A stretch of 64,000 nucleotides of DNA from an uncultured Oscillospiraceae bacterium. Lineage in GTDB: Bacteria; Bacillota; Clostridia; Oscillospirales; Ruminococcaceae. The notes beneath the pieces were generated by a model, which worked only from the letters and a program-made list of their open reading frames with translations, was not told the DNA's origin and did not search any database. The stretch's first letter is position 1; every line of letters begins with the position of its first letter. Made by a program: the position numbers and the translations under genes. This document shows, piece after piece, positions 44,461 to 54,048 of this stretch. The DNA lies in assembly GCA_900542145.1 (NCBI GenBank), contig UQMF01000012.1, positions 1-64,000 on the forward strand, read 5' to 3'.

Positions 44461-45600
44461 ATGTTTGAACTGAAAAAGACCGAGGGACGCGCACGCCGCG
44501 GATTATTCACAACTCCGCACGGCGCGATAGAAACGCCGTTTTTCATGAACGTAGGGACCGCCGCCGCGATAAAGGGCGGCATATCCTCCGTTGACCTCAA
44601 GGGACTCAAGACGCAGGTGGAGCTGTGCAATACCTACCATCTGCACCTCCGCCCGGGGGACGATGTGATATACAAGATGGGCGGACTGCACAAGTTCATG
44701 AACTGGGACAAGCCTATACTGACGGACAGCGGCGGATTCCAGGTGTTCTCCCTGGCGAAGCTGCGCAAGATCAAGGAAGAGGGCGTGTACTTCGCGAGCC
44801 ACATCGACGGCAGGCGCCTGTTCATCGGTCCGGAGGAGAGCATGCAGATACAGTCACACCTGGCGTCAACCATTGCGATGGCGTTTGACGAGTGCGTGGA
44901 GAATCCTGCTCCGAGGGATTACGTCCAGCGCTCCGTGGAGCGTACCACAAGGTGGCTCCAGCGCTGCAAGGACGAGATGGCGCGGCTGAACTCCCTGCCG
45001 GAAACCATCAACAAGCAGCAGATGCTGTTCGCAATAAACCAGGGCGGTACCTACGATGATATCCGCGTGGCGCATATGCAGACCATTTCCCAGATGGACC
45101 TCGACGGCTACGCTATCGGCGGACTTGCGGTCGGAGAGCCTACCGAGGATATGTACCATATCCTGGACGTAGTTCTGCCGCATGCGCCGGTGGACAAGCC
45201 CCGTTACCTCATGGGCGTGGGAACTCCGTCGAATATTATCGAGGGAGTTTACCGTGGAATCGACATGTTCGACTGCGTAATGCCGAGCAGAAACGCGCGT
45301 CATGCCACGATATTCACCTGGGACGGCATAATGCATGCAACAAACAAGTGCTACGAACTGGACGACAAGCCGCTCGATCCCAAGTGCGACTGCCCCACCT
45401 GCCGGAATTTCAGCCGCGCCTATATCCGCCACCTGTTCAAGGCAGGCGAGCAGCTGGGCGGCAGACTTGCGGTGCAGCATAATCTGTATTTCTACAACAC
45501 ACTCATGGAGAAGATACGGGACGCGCTGGACGAGGGCAGGTTTGAGGAATTCCGCAATGAGTATTCCGCGAAGCTTGCAACGCTTGTAGACAAGGGGTAA
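44461..45600 (+). CDS. tgt: tRNA-guanine transglycosylase
   Basis: Exchanges guanine 34 for the queuosine precursor preQ1 in GUN-anticodon tRNAs, 379 residues. The active-site Asp is in ILTDSGGFQVFSLAKL, the second Asp in GIDMFDCVMPSRNARH, and the zinc site CDCPTCRNFSRAYIRHLF is complete. It acts before QueA, whose gene is at the other end of the window (62373-63464). Confidence 0.96.
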   Translation: MFELKKTEGRARRGLFTTPHGAIETPFFMNVGTAAAIKGGISSVDLKGLKTQVELCNTYHLHLRPGDDVIYKMGGLHKFMNWDKPILTDSGGFQVFSLAKLRKIKEEGVYFASHIDGRRLFIGPEESMQIQSHLASTIAMAFDECVENPAPRDYVQRSVERTTRWLQRCKDEMARLNSLPETINKQQMLFAINQGGTYDDIRVAHMQTISQMDLDGYAIGGLAVGEPTEDMYHILDVVLPHAPVDKPRYLMGVGTPSNIIEGVYRGIDMFDCVMPSRNARHATIFTWDGIMHATNKCYELDDKPLDPKCDCPTCRNFSRAYIRHLFKAGEQLGGRLAVQHNLYFYNTLMEKIRDALDEGRFEEFRNEYSAKLATLVDKG

Positions 45601-45604
45601 CGAC

Positions 45605-45847
45605 ATGAAGCTGATAAGCATAGGCTTCGGCAATACCGTGAACGCCGACAGGATAGTCGCGGTGGTGAGTCCTGAGGCGGCTCCCGTGAAGCGCATCGTG
45701 CAGCTTGCCAAGGATAATGGCACGGCGATCGACGCTACCTGCGGCAGGCGGACAAAATCCGTCATAATCTGCGACAGCGGACATGTTGTGATGTCCGCGC
45801 AGACGCCGGAAACAATATCCGGAAAAACTTCCTCCGACGAGGAGTAA
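45605..45847 (+). CDS. remA: RemA family regulator (DUF370)
   Basis: An 80-residue DNA-binding protein of the RemA family, known in Bacillus as an activator of biofilm-matrix and osmoprotection genes. The pattern MKLISIGFGNTVNADRIVAV, then PVKRIV and IDATCGRRTKSVIICDSGHV, covers nearly the whole protein. It lies directly upstream of gmk, the same neighbour as in Bacillus subtilis. Four bases separate it from tgt. Confidence 0.92.
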   Translation: MKLISIGFGNTVNADRIVAVVSPEAAPVKRIVQLAKDNGTAIDATCGRRTKSVIICDSGHVVMSAQTPETISGKTSSDEE

Positions 45848-45879
45848 AGCATATATTCAGACATAAAAGGAGAAACATC

Positions 45880-46485
45880 ATGGAAAAGGGTCTGCTTTTT
45901 GTAGTTTCCGCGCCGGCAGGCTGCGGTAAGGATACGATTCTTGAACAGCTGTTCAAATGTACGGAAAATGTCGGATATTCTGTATCTGCAACGAGCCGCG
46001 CTCCCAGGGAGGGCGAGGTGGACGGAGTGCATTACCACTTCCGCACCCGTGAGCAGTTCGAGCAGATGATAAAGAACGAGGAAGTGCTGGAGTACACCGA
46101 GTACTGCGGCAACTATTACGGCACGCCCAGAAAGGCTGTCGAGGACATGCTCAGCGCTGGCAGGGACGTTATCCTCAAAATAGAGGTAGAGGGCGCCATG
46201 AACATCAGGCGCCAGTTCCCGGAGTGCTGCCTGGTATTTATCCTGCCGCCCTCCATGCATGAGCTGGAGCGCCGCCTGAGAAAGCGCGGCACCGAAACCG
46301 AGGAGAAGATAATTGAGCGCACCGCCCAGGCGCGCGAGGAGCTGAAGTTCGCCGAGAACTACGACTACCTCATCGTGAACGGCGAGCTTGAAAAGGCTGT
46401 GGACGACCTCCGGGCGGTAATTGAGGCGGAGAAGCTGCGCAAGGTACGCCGCATGCCGCTGCTCGACGCACTCCGGGCAGAATGA
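45880..46485 (+). CDS. gmk: Guanylate kinase
   Basis: Phosphorylates GMP to GDP, 201 residues. The P-loop reads SAPAGCGKDTI instead of the usual SGPSGxGKGT but keeps the GK-x-T core. The GMP-binding part shows SVSATSRAPREGEVDGVHYH and the lid and C-terminal helices are normal (RLRKRGTETEEKIIERTAQA). AAAGGAG precedes the ATG. The stop overlaps the priA start by four bases (ATGA). The rpoZ and coaBC genes often found next to gmk are absent. Confidence 0.93.
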   Translation: MEKGLLFVVSAPAGCGKDTILEQLFKCTENVGYSVSATSRAPREGEVDGVHYHFRTREQFEQMIKNEEVLEYTEYCGNYYGTPRKAVEDMLSAGRDVILKIEVEGAMNIRRQFPECCLVFILPPSMHELERRLRKRGTETEEKIIERTAQAREELKFAENYDYLIVNGELEKAVDDLRAVIEAEKLRKVRRMPLLDALRAE

Positions 46486-48896
46486 TAGAAGCAGTCCAGG
46501 CGGCGGTGGAGGGAACTGCATACAGTTTCGACATGCTGTTCACTTACCTTGTGCCGGAGAGCCTTTACGGGAAGATTTCCGCAGGAATGCGCGTGGTCGT
46601 GCCCTTCGGCAGGGGCAGCCAGAGCCGCGTGGCGCTGGTGTTCTCCGTGGAGCCTGCGCCGGAGGAACGCACGAAGCTGAAATTCGTAAGCTCCATCGCG
46701 GACAGCGAGCCGGTCATTTCCACGGAAATGCTGCACCTGTGCAAGTGGATACGCGACAACACGTTCTGCACATATTTTGACGCATTCAGGGCGATTCTTC
46801 CGCCGGGGCTGAGCTATACTCTGCAAACGAGGTATGAGCCGGTCAACGGGTTTTCCGGCGAACTGGACATGAATGAGCGACAGCTGCTGGAGCGTATTTC
46901 GCAGCTCCGGGAGCGCTACTCCCCGGACGCCGCGGACAGGTCGCTGCTGAAATCGCTGACGGAAAAGGGCGCAGTCCGGGAATCCGAGCTGCTGAAGCGC
47001 CGGGTCGGCGATGAAACTACACTCATGGTTAAAATCGCGGAGCAGCCCGAGGGTGCGGAATCCCCGAAGCTCACGCCGAAGCAGAAGCAGGTGATCGCGT
47101 TTCTGGAGGAGAACTCAGCGGCTTCCGTGCACGAGGTGTGCTATGCGCTGAACATCACCGCGGCGGTGGTGAAGCGGCTGGTGGAAAAGGGGATACTCGA
47201 GGAATACGAGTACCAGGTGTTCCGTTTGGAGAACACCGTCAGCAAGACTGAAAGTCCGTCCGATATAGTGTTCTCCCCGAAGCAGCAGGCGGTATTTGAC
47301 GGCTGCCTGTCGCTGATGAACTCCGATCAGCCCAAATGCGCGCTGCTCCGGGGAATAACCGGCAGCGGCAAGACGTCGGTATTCATCCGGCTGATCGACG
47401 AAGCCGTGAAGCAGGGGAAATCCGCCGTCATGCTGGTGCCGGAGATATCCCTGACTCCGCAGATGGTGGGGAAGTTCCGGCGGCTGTTCGGCGACGAGGT
47501 GGCAATACTCCACAGCAGCCTGTCACTGGGGGAGCGCGCGGACGAATACACGCGCATTCGCACCGGCAGGGCGCACATAGTCGTCGGAACGCGCAGCGCG
47601 GTATTCGCCCCGGTGCAGAATCTTGGGATCATCGTCATCGACGAGGAGGGGGAAAGCTCCTACAAGTCCGAGAGCGCCCCGAGATACCATGCCCGGGACA
47701 TCGCGAAGCAGCGCTGCTTCTGGCACGGAGCGTTCCTGCTGCTGGCTTCCGCGACTCCGTCGCTGGAAAGCTACTACAACGCTAAGACAGGGCGCTACAG
47801 CCTGTTTGAGCTGGACGAGCGGTATAACAACGCGGTCCTCCCGGAAGTCTACATCGTGGACATGCGTATTGAAGCGCAGAACGGGAATCACTCTGCGTTC
47901 AGCATGCCGCTGATAGAAGAAATGCAAAAGAACCTCGAACGGGGGGAGCAGTCGATACTGCTCCTCAACCGCCGGGGATATCACACGAGCGTGCGCTGCG
48001 CCACCTGCGGCAAAGCGCTGGAATGCCCGAACTGCGCGCTTCCGCTGACCTACCATAAGGCGAATGGCGCGGTGATATGCCACTACTGCGGATATTCCCA
48101 CACACTGGGGAATATCTGCCCCTCCTGCGGAAGCAGATTCCTGATGATGAAGGGTACGGGCACGCAGCGTATTGAGGACGAGATTTCCGAGCTGTTCCCG
48201 ACGGCGCGGATACTCCGTATGGACGCTGACACGACTGCGGCGAAAAACGCATTCGAGAGCAAGTTCAAGGCGTTCGCCGCCGGGGAATACGACATAATTG
48301 TCGGCACTCAGATGATCGCCAAGGGACTGGATTTCCCGAACGTGACCCTGGTCGGAGTCCTGCGCACCGACAACAGTCTGTACGCCGGGGATTTCCGGGC
48401 GTATGAGCGCACATTCTCGCTGATAACCCAGGTCGTCGGCAGGGGAGGGCGAGGCGGAAAGCGCGGCAGGGCGCTGATACAGACCTTCACGCCGGAGCAC
48501 TATGTGCTCAATCTGGCAGCGAACCAGAACTACCCGGATTTCTACGCCGAGGAGATCGAGCTGCGGCAGGCAATGCTGTATCCGCCGTTCTGCGATATCG
48601 TGGTGATCGGGCTGACTTCCCTCATCGACGAGGAGTGCAGCCGCGCCGCGCTGAGAATACGGGATATGCTGGAGAAGCGCCACACCGAGGACTGCCCGGA
48701 TATTCCGCTGAGGATACTGGGACCGGCACGAAACGTAATTGGAAAGGTCAACGGGCGCTACCGCTGGCGGCTCATACTGAAGTGCAGGAATTCCGCGCCG
48801 CTGCGGCGGCTGGTGGAGCAAACGCTGAAGGAAGCCGGAGCGGACAAGTCGTTCAGAAATACCGCGGTATTCGCGGACATGAACGGCGACCCGTAA
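46482..48896 (+). CDS. priA: Primosomal protein PriA (replication restart helicase)
   Basis: A 3'-5' helicase that reloads the replisome at stalled forks, 804 residues. The N-terminal DNA-binding domain has VPFGRGSQSRVALV, the helicase has Walker A GITGSGKTSV, and the cysteine-rich zinc insertion carries CATCGKALECPNCALPLTYH, CHYCGY and CPSCGS. The C-terminal half shows GTQMIAKGLDFPNVTLVGVL and QVVGRGGRGGKRG. The motif II box reads DEEGESSYKS, so the usual His of DEEH is Gly. The start overlaps gmk by ATGA. Confidence 0.94.
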   Translation: MIEAVQAAVEGTAYSFDMLFTYLVPESLYGKISAGMRVVVPFGRGSQSRVALVFSVEPAPEERTKLKFVSSIADSEPVISTEMLHLCKWIRDNTFCTYFDAFRAILPPGLSYTLQTRYEPVNGFSGELDMNERQLLERISQLRERYSPDAADRSLLKSLTEKGAVRESELLKRRVGDETTLMVKIAEQPEGAESPKLTPKQKQVIAFLEENSAASVHEVCYALNITAAVVKRLVEKGILEEYEYQVFRLENTVSKTESPSDIVFSPKQQAVFDGCLSLMNSDQPKCALLRGITGSGKTSVFIRLIDEAVKQGKSAVMLVPEISLTPQMVGKFRRLFGDEVAILHSSLSLGERADEYTRIRTGRAHIVVGTRSAVFAPVQNLGIIVIDEEGESSYKSESAPRYHARDIAKQRCFWHGAFLLLASATPSLESYYNAKTGRYSLFELDERYNNAVLPEVYIVDMRIEAQNGNHSAFSMPLIEEMQKNLERGEQSILLLNRRGYHTSVRCATCGKALECPNCALPLTYHKANGAVICHYCGYSHTLGNICPSCGSRFLMMKGTGTQRIEDEISELFPTARILRMDADTTAAKNAFESKFKAFAAGEYDIIVGTQMIAKGLDFPNVTLVGVLRTDNSLYAGDFRAYERTFSLITQVVGRGGRGGKRGRALIQTFTPEHYVLNLAANQNYPDFYAEEIELRQAMLYPPFCDIVVIGLTSLIDEECSRAALRIRDMLEKRHTEDCPDIPLRILGPARNVIGKVNGRYRWRLILKCRNSAPLRRLVEQTLKEAGADKSFRNTAVFADMNGDP

Positions 48897-48915
48897 AATA
48901 GAAAGGACGATAGAC

Positions 48916-49398
48916 ATGGCATTAAGGCAGATAGTGAAATTCGGGGAGGACATACTCCGCAAGAAGAGCAGACCTGTTACTAATTTCGACGAGCGCCTGT
49001 GGACGCTCCTTGACGACATGGCGGAAACCATGCACTCCAAGGACGGCGCAGGGCTGGCGGCGGTTCAGGTGGGAGTACTCCGCCGGGCGGTGGTTATAGA
49101 CGTGCACGACGAGCACGGGGTAATCGAGTTGATAAATCCCGAGATAGTGTCCGCCGAGGGTACTCAGTGCGGCAGCGAGGGCTGTCTTTCCGCCCCGAAC
49201 ATGTGGGAGGAGGTCGAGCGCCCGAATATCGTCACCGTAAAGGCGCAGGACAGGCACGGCAAGGAGTTCACCATGACCGGCAGCGCGCTGCTGGCAAGGG
49301 CGTTCTGCCACGAGCTTGACCACCTGGACGGAGTGCTTTTCATCGACCATGTAAAGAGCGGCGGAGTCCCGGAACACCAGAATATTACAGCAAAGTAA
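48916..49398 (+). CDS. def: Peptide deformylase (first copy)
   Basis: Removes the formyl group from nascent proteins, 160 residues, metal-dependent. All three motifs are present: GAGLAAVQVG (with Val where Pro is usual), EGCLSAP with the metal Cys, and CHELDHLDG with two metal His and the catalytic Glu. AGAAAGGACGATAG precedes the ATG. A second deformylase follows after 12 bases, and fmt after that, so the formylation cycle is encoded together. Confidence 0.92.
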   Translation: MALRQIVKFGEDILRKKSRPVTNFDERLWTLLDDMAETMHSKDGAGLAAVQVGVLRRAVVIDVHDEHGVIELINPEIVSAEGTQCGSEGCLSAPNMWEEVERPNIVTVKAQDRHGKEFTMTGSALLARAFCHELDHLDGVLFIDHVKSGGVPEHQNITAK

Positions 49399-49410
49399 AG
49401 GGGAATACAC

Positions 49411-49875
49411 ATGGCAGTACTTGAAATATTGCAGTTCGGAAATGAGATACTGCGTCAGAAGAGCGAGGAGGTCACCGAGTTCAACGAGGAGCTCTGGGAG
49501 CTTCTGGACGACATGTCGGACACTATGTACGACGCCGGCGGAGTGGGACTTGCGGCTCCGCAGATAGGCGTACTGAAGCGCGTTGTCGTCATCGACACCG
49601 ACGACGATCACGGACTGCTGGAGCTTGTGAATCCCGTGATAGTCGCGATAAAGGGGAAGCAGCATGAACTTGAGGGCTGCCTTTCTTACCCCGGGAAGAG
49701 CGGATACGTTGTCCGCCCGGCGAAAGTTAAGATAAAGGCGCAGGATCGCTTCGGCAGACGTAAGACCTATGTTGGCACCGGACTGCTGGCACGCGCATTC
49801 TGCCATGAAACCGACCACCTCAACGGGATACTCTATTCCGACAAGGTGGACGAATGGGAGGAGGACGAGAAGTGA
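49411..49875 (+). CDS. def: Peptide deformylase (second copy)
   Basis: A second intact deformylase, 154 residues: GVGLAAPQIG, EGCLSYPG and CHETDHLNG are all canonical. The two copies share the same opening (LEILQFGNEILRQKSEEV versus LRQIVKFGEDILRKKSRPV) but are clearly diverged, which points to an old tandem duplication. It is the more typical of the two. Its stop overlaps the GTG start of fmt (GTGA). Confidence 0.94.
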   Translation: MAVLEILQFGNEILRQKSEEVTEFNEELWELLDDMSDTMYDAGGVGLAAPQIGVLKRVVVIDTDDDHGLLELVNPVIVAIKGKQHELEGCLSYPGKSGYVVRPAKVKIKAQDRFGRRKTYVGTGLLARAFCHETDHLNGILYSDKVDEWEEDEK

Positions 49876-50807
49876 AATTAGTATTTATGGGAACCCCGGT
49901 GTTCGCGCTTTCCTGCCTTGAGCAGCTTATCGCTGCCGGTCACGAGGTCGCGGCGGTATTTACCCAGCCGGACAAGCCGAAAAACCGCGGCAAGCAGATA
50001 CAGATGACCCCGGTCAAGGAGTGCGCACTGAAGCACGATATCCCGGTGTATCAGCCGCTGAGTCTGCGCAGGGGCGAGGACGCGGAAAAGTCCCTGGAGG
50101 TATTAAAGGAGATAAACCCGGACTGCATAGTCGTGGTAGCTTACGGGCAGATACTCCCGGAGAGTATTCTGGAATTGCCGGAGTATGGCTGTATCAACGT
50201 TCATGCTTCCCTGCTCCCGATGTACCGGGGAGCGGCGCCTATTCAGCGCTGCATTCAGTTCGGCGAGAAGAAGTCCGGAGTCACCACCATGTACATGGCG
50301 AAGGGGCTTGACACCGGCGACATGATACTCCGCGATGAACTGGATATCCCGGAGGACATGACTGGTTCCGAGCTTCACGACAGGCTGTCCGAGATGGGCG
50401 GCAGGCTCATCGTCCGCACCCTGGAGGAAGTTCAGAACGGCACCGCGCCGCGGATCCCACAGGAGGGCGACACCTGCTACGCTTCGATGATAAGCAAGGA
50501 GGAGCTGTTTCTGGACTTCACAAAGCCTGCGGTGCAGGTGCGCGATTTTATCCGCGCGATGTCCGCGGCTCCCTGCGCGTATACGCTCCTTGACGGAAAG
50601 CGCCTGAAGGTATTCCGCGCGCGTATTTCCGACAGAAACTTCTCCGGAACTCCCGGCGAGATAGTTGACGCGGATTCCTTCGCGGTGATGTGCGCCGATG
50701 GTGCAGTGGAGTTCACCGAGGTCCAGCCCGAGGGCGGAAAGCGCATGGATATCCAGGCGTACCTGCGCGGCAAAAAGCCGGAAAATGGAACCGTTCTGGG
50801 TAAATGA
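49872..50807 (+). CDS. fmt: Methionyl-tRNA formyltransferase
   Basis: Formylates initiator Met-tRNA with 10-formyl-tetrahydrofolate, 311 residues. The N-terminal Rossmann domain begins KLVFMGTPVFALSCLEQLI, the catalytic region is INVHASLLPMYRGAAPIQRC, followed by GVTTMYMAKGLDTGDMIL with the conserved Asp. The C-terminal OB-fold-like domain is present. The start is GTG at 49872 with GGGAGGAGG upstream, overlapping def by four bases. Confidence 0.95.
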   Translation: MKLVFMGTPVFALSCLEQLIAAGHEVAAVFTQPDKPKNRGKQIQMTPVKECALKHDIPVYQPLSLRRGEDAEKSLEVLKEINPDCIVVVAYGQILPESILELPEYGCINVHASLLPMYRGAAPIQRCIQFGEKKSGVTTMYMAKGLDTGDMILRDELDIPEDMTGSELHDRLSEMGGRLIVRTLEEVQNGTAPRIPQEGDTCYASMISKEELFLDFTKPAVQVRDFIRAMSAAPCAYTLLDGKRLKVFRARISDRNFSGTPGEIVDADSFAVMCADGAVEFTEVQPEGGKRMDIQAYLRGKKPENGTVLGK

Positions 50808-50863
50808 CTTCATTGCACGCATAATAACCGTAATTGAAACCACTCTGGAACAGGAGGCAATTT

Positions 50864-51592
50864 ATGGTACAGACACTTATTTCAACCGCAGCACGGCACA
50901 CGAATTTTCTGAGCGTAGGCTACACTACTGCGTATTTTCTCTGCATTCTGGCGTTCATTTTCGCGCTGATATGCTCGCTGACCGTCAAGACGACGTTCAA
51001 CAAATACAACCGGATAGGCAGCCGCCGTGGTATCACCGCCGCGGAGGTCGCGCGCATGATACTTGACCGCAACGGGCTTTATAACGTCCATGTGGAGCGT
51101 ATTTCCGGCAATCTGACGGATAACTACAATCCGCGCACGAATATCGTGTCGCTGTCCGACAGCGTTTACAACAGCACGTCCCTAGCCGCCATCGGAGTTG
51201 CGGCGCATGAGTGCGGGCACGCAGTGCAGCATGCGCAGGACTATGTTCCGATAAAGATACGCACCGCGGTGTTTCCGCTGGCGCAGCTTGGCTCCTCGAT
51301 GTATTTCATCGTGTTCATAGTCGGTCTGATATTCAGTTTCGAGCCGCTGGTCGACGCAGGAATTATACTGTTCCTGTTCGTTGTGCTGTTCCAACTGGTC
51401 ACTCTTCCGGTGGAGTTCAACGCGAGCCGCCGGGCGCTGTCCACGATCCGCAGCGAGGGAATACTGGAGCAGGACGAGATGTACGGTGCGCGCAGGACTC
51501 TCACCGCGGCTGCGATGACATATGTCGCAAGTCTGGCAGTATCCTTTACGCAGCTGCTCAGACTGCTTGCAATACGGAACAACAGACGTTGA
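50864..51592 (+). CDS. Zinc metallopeptidase, YugP family
   Basis: A membrane protein of 242 residues. It has an N-terminal hydrophobic segment, the zinc-binding motif AAHECGHAVQHAQDY (HExxH type) in a cytosolic-looking part, and two or three hydrophobic helices after it (SMYFIVFIVGLIFSF, AGIILFLFVVLFQLVTL). NRIGSRRGITAAEVARMIL is typical of the family. AGGAGG precedes the ATG at 50864. Between fmt and rsmB this is a common place for it in clostridia. Its physiological substrate is unknown. Confidence 0.88.
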   Translation: MVQTLISTAARHTNFLSVGYTTAYFLCILAFIFALICSLTVKTTFNKYNRIGSRRGITAAEVARMILDRNGLYNVHVERISGNLTDNYNPRTNIVSLSDSVYNSTSLAAIGVAAHECGHAVQHAQDYVPIKIRTAVFPLAQLGSSMYFIVFIVGLIFSFEPLVDAGIILFLFVVLFQLVTLPVEFNASRRALSTIRSEGILEQDEMYGARRTLTAAAMTYVASLAVSFTQLLRLLAIRNNRR

Positions 51593-51621
51593 AACAAAAG
51601 ACATATTAAGGAGGTCTGACA

Positions 51622-52935
51622 ATGGCTGACCCACGGCTCACAGTCGTAAAAATGCTGATGAAAATGGAGAGCAGCGAGGCATATTCCAACCTGCTGCTGG
51701 ATCACGCTTTCAACGAGGCGGAACTCAGCGACAGGGACAAGGCGTTTGCGGCGGCGCTGTTTTACGGCGTTCTGGAGCGAAGGCTCACCCTGGATCATGT
51801 GATCCGCACAAATTCGAAGATCGCTTTTGAGAAGCTGGACAAGGCGGCGGTGCAGATACTTCGTACCGGACTGTATCAGCTGCTTTACATGCCGTCTGTT
51901 CCCGAAAGCGCGGCGGTCAACGAAAGCGTAAAGATGTGCAAGAAGCTGAAATGCTTCTCCGCCCAGGGGTTCGTTAACGGAATGCTCCGCAGCTTTATAC
52001 GCAGCGGAAAGAAGATAAGCTATCTCGGCATTTCACCGGAAAAACGGCTGTCGGTGGAGTATTCCTGTCCGGAGTGGCTGACTGAAAAATTCATCAGCGA
52101 ATACGGCATGGATTTCGCAGTCCGTGCGCTGAAAGCCTCCGTCGGGAAGCCGCCGGTCTATGCAAGGGTGAATGTCCTCAGGACGACCACGGACAAAGTC
52201 ATCGCGGAACTTGCGAAGCAACGTATAAAGGCTGCGCCGTATCCGGGGCTGGTGAACTGTATCCGTCTGGAAAAGGCTGGCGACATTGAGAAATGCGCGC
52301 CCTTCCGTCAGGGACTGTTTCATGTGCAGGATATTTCCTCGCAGCTGTGCTGTTTGACATTACGTCCCGTGGTGAATGAAACCGTGCTGGACGTGTGCGC
52401 GGCTCCCGGAGGGAAGAGCTTCACCCTGGCGGAGCTTATGGGCAACAACGGAAAGCTGTACAGCATGGACCTCCACGACATGCGCGTGGGACTTATCGAG
52501 GACGGCGCTGCGCGGCTCGGAATTAAGATCATCACCGCCATGCAGAACGATGCGTCGAAATTCAACGGTGCGCTGCCGCAGGCAGACAGGGTGCTGTGCG
52601 ACGTTCCCTGCTCGGGATTCGGAGTTATCCGCCGCAAGCCGGAGATCAAGTACAAACCCCCGGAGGAATTCGCCGGACTGCCGGAGATACAGTATCAGAT
52701 ACTTGAAACCTCCGCGCGCTATGTGAAGTCAGGCGGCACGCTGGTGTATTCCACCTGCACGCTTTCCCGGGCGGAAAACGACGACGTGGCGGACAGATTC
52801 GCAGCCTCCCACCCGGAGTTCATGCCGATAGTCCAGCCGGTACCGCTTTCTGCGCCCGGGGACTACAAGCGTACCTACTGCCCGGACGAAAACGGCGGAG
52901 ACGGCTTCTTTACTGCGTCATTCCGCAGAAAATGA
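51622..52935 (+). CDS. rsmB: 16S rRNA (cytosine-967-C5) methyltransferase RsmB
   Basis: Methylates C967 of 16S rRNA using SAM, 437 residues. The N-terminal NusB-like domain (FYGVLERRLTLDHVI) is followed by the methyltransferase core: SAM motif I VCAAPGGKSFTLAELMG, motif IV DVPCSGFGVIRRKPEIKY with one catalytic Cys, and motif VI STCTLSRAENDDV with the second. AAGGAGG precedes the ATG. It lies next to rlmN, as in many Firmicutes. Confidence 0.94.
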   Translation: MADPRLTVVKMLMKMESSEAYSNLLLDHAFNEAELSDRDKAFAAALFYGVLERRLTLDHVIRTNSKIAFEKLDKAAVQILRTGLYQLLYMPSVPESAAVNESVKMCKKLKCFSAQGFVNGMLRSFIRSGKKISYLGISPEKRLSVEYSCPEWLTEKFISEYGMDFAVRALKASVGKPPVYARVNVLRTTTDKVIAELAKQRIKAAPYPGLVNCIRLEKAGDIEKCAPFRQGLFHVQDISSQLCCLTLRPVVNETVLDVCAAPGGKSFTLAELMGNNGKLYSMDLHDMRVGLIEDGAARLGIKIITAMQNDASKFNGALPQADRVLCDVPCSGFGVIRRKPEIKYKPPEEFAGLPEIQYQILETSARYVKSGGTLVYSTCTLSRAENDDVADRFAASHPEFMPIVQPVPLSAPGDYKRTYCPDENGGDGFFTASFRRK

Positions 52936-52949
52936 GAAAGGCGATATAA

Positions 52950-54014
52950 TTGGAAGAACTGGAAAAGATAGATATTCTCGCGCTCACAAGGGAAGAACTT
53001 GCAGCAGAGATCACCGCCATGGGCGAAAAGGCATTCCGTGCAAAGCAGATTTACGAGTGGCTGCATGTCAAGAAAGTCACTGATTTTGCACAGATGACCA
53101 ATATTTCTGCACAATTTCGTGACGCGTTATCAAGAAAATTTTGTCTAAAACACCTAATTATCAAAAAAAGACTTGTATCTCAGCTGGATAATACGGTAAA
53201 ATATCTTTATGGGCTTCCCGATGGCGAGGCGGTCGAAACTGTACTTATGGAATACAAGCACGGCAATAGTCTGTGTATTTCCACCCAGGTCGGCTGCCGT
53301 ATGGGCTGCCGTTTCTGCGCCAGCACCATCGCAGGATTCGTGCGCCATCTGCTTCCCAGCGAAATGTTGCTGCAGGTGTACGAAACAGAGCGCGACAGCG
53401 GCAGGCACGTTGACAGCATAGTGCTTATGGGAATCGGCGAGCCGCTGGACAATTATGACAATGTGCTGAAATTCCTCACGCTGATGAACAGCGAGGGGGA
53501 CGGCATGAGCCTGCGGCATATTTCGCTCTCCACATGCGGCGTGGTTCCGCGGATCTACGACCTGGCGGAGCTCAAGACCGGGCTGACGCTGTCGATCTCC
53601 CTTCATGCGGCGACGGACGCGCGCAGGAGCGAGATAATGCCCATCAACAGAAAATACCACCTCGACGAGCTGATGAAGGCGTGCCGGTATTATTTCGACA
53701 AGACCGGACGGCGTATCAGCTTCGAGTATTCCCTCATCGAGGGAGTGAACGATACCGAGCAGTCCGCGCAGGAACTTATCGACCTGCTGGGCGGATTCAT
53801 GTGCCATGTGAACCTTATCCCGATCAACGAGATAAGGGAGCGCGACTTCCGCAAGAGCCGCTCGGTGGAGAAGTTCCAGAAGCGCCTCTGTGCCGCCGGG
53901 ATCAACGCCACGGTGCGCAGGACTCTTGGCGCGGATATAAGCGCTGCGTGCGGACAGCTGCGGCGTGACGGCGGCATGAACAGTGCCGCGGAAACATCAG
54001 GGGATCCCCACTGA
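52950..54014 (+). CDS. rlmN: 23S rRNA (adenine-2503-C2) methyltransferase RlmN
   Basis: A radical-SAM enzyme that methylates A2503 of 23S rRNA and some tRNAs, 354 residues. The iron-sulphur motif CxxxCxxC appears as CRMGCRFCAST, flanked by GNSLCISTQVG on one side. Later motifs include SIVLMGIGEPLDNYDNVLKF, and the methyl-carrying Cys near the C-terminus lies in RRTLGADISAACGQL. The start is most likely TTG at 52950 with AAAGGCGAT in front; no ATG lies near. Confidence 0.93.
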   Translation: MEELEKIDILALTREELAAEITAMGEKAFRAKQIYEWLHVKKVTDFAQMTNISAQFRDALSRKFCLKHLIIKKRLVSQLDNTVKYLYGLPDGEAVETVLMEYKHGNSLCISTQVGCRMGCRFCASTIAGFVRHLLPSEMLLQVYETERDSGRHVDSIVLMGIGEPLDNYDNVLKFLTLMNSEGDGMSLRHISLSTCGVVPRIYDLAELKTGLTLSISLHAATDARRSEIMPINRKYHLDELMKACRYYFDKTGRRISFEYSLIEGVNDTEQSAQELIDLLGGFMCHVNLIPINEIRERDFRKSRSVEKFQKRLCAAGINATVRRTLGADISAACGQLRRDGGMNSAAETSGDPH

Positions 54015-54048
54015 ACAGAGGTTCCCGGAAAAAAACAGGCGGTGAGTT

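Noticed and set aside
44866..46521. A 551-codon minus-strand frame
   Set aside because: It is antisense to tgt, remA and gmk, which are all clearly real; long antisense frames are common in this GC-rich part.
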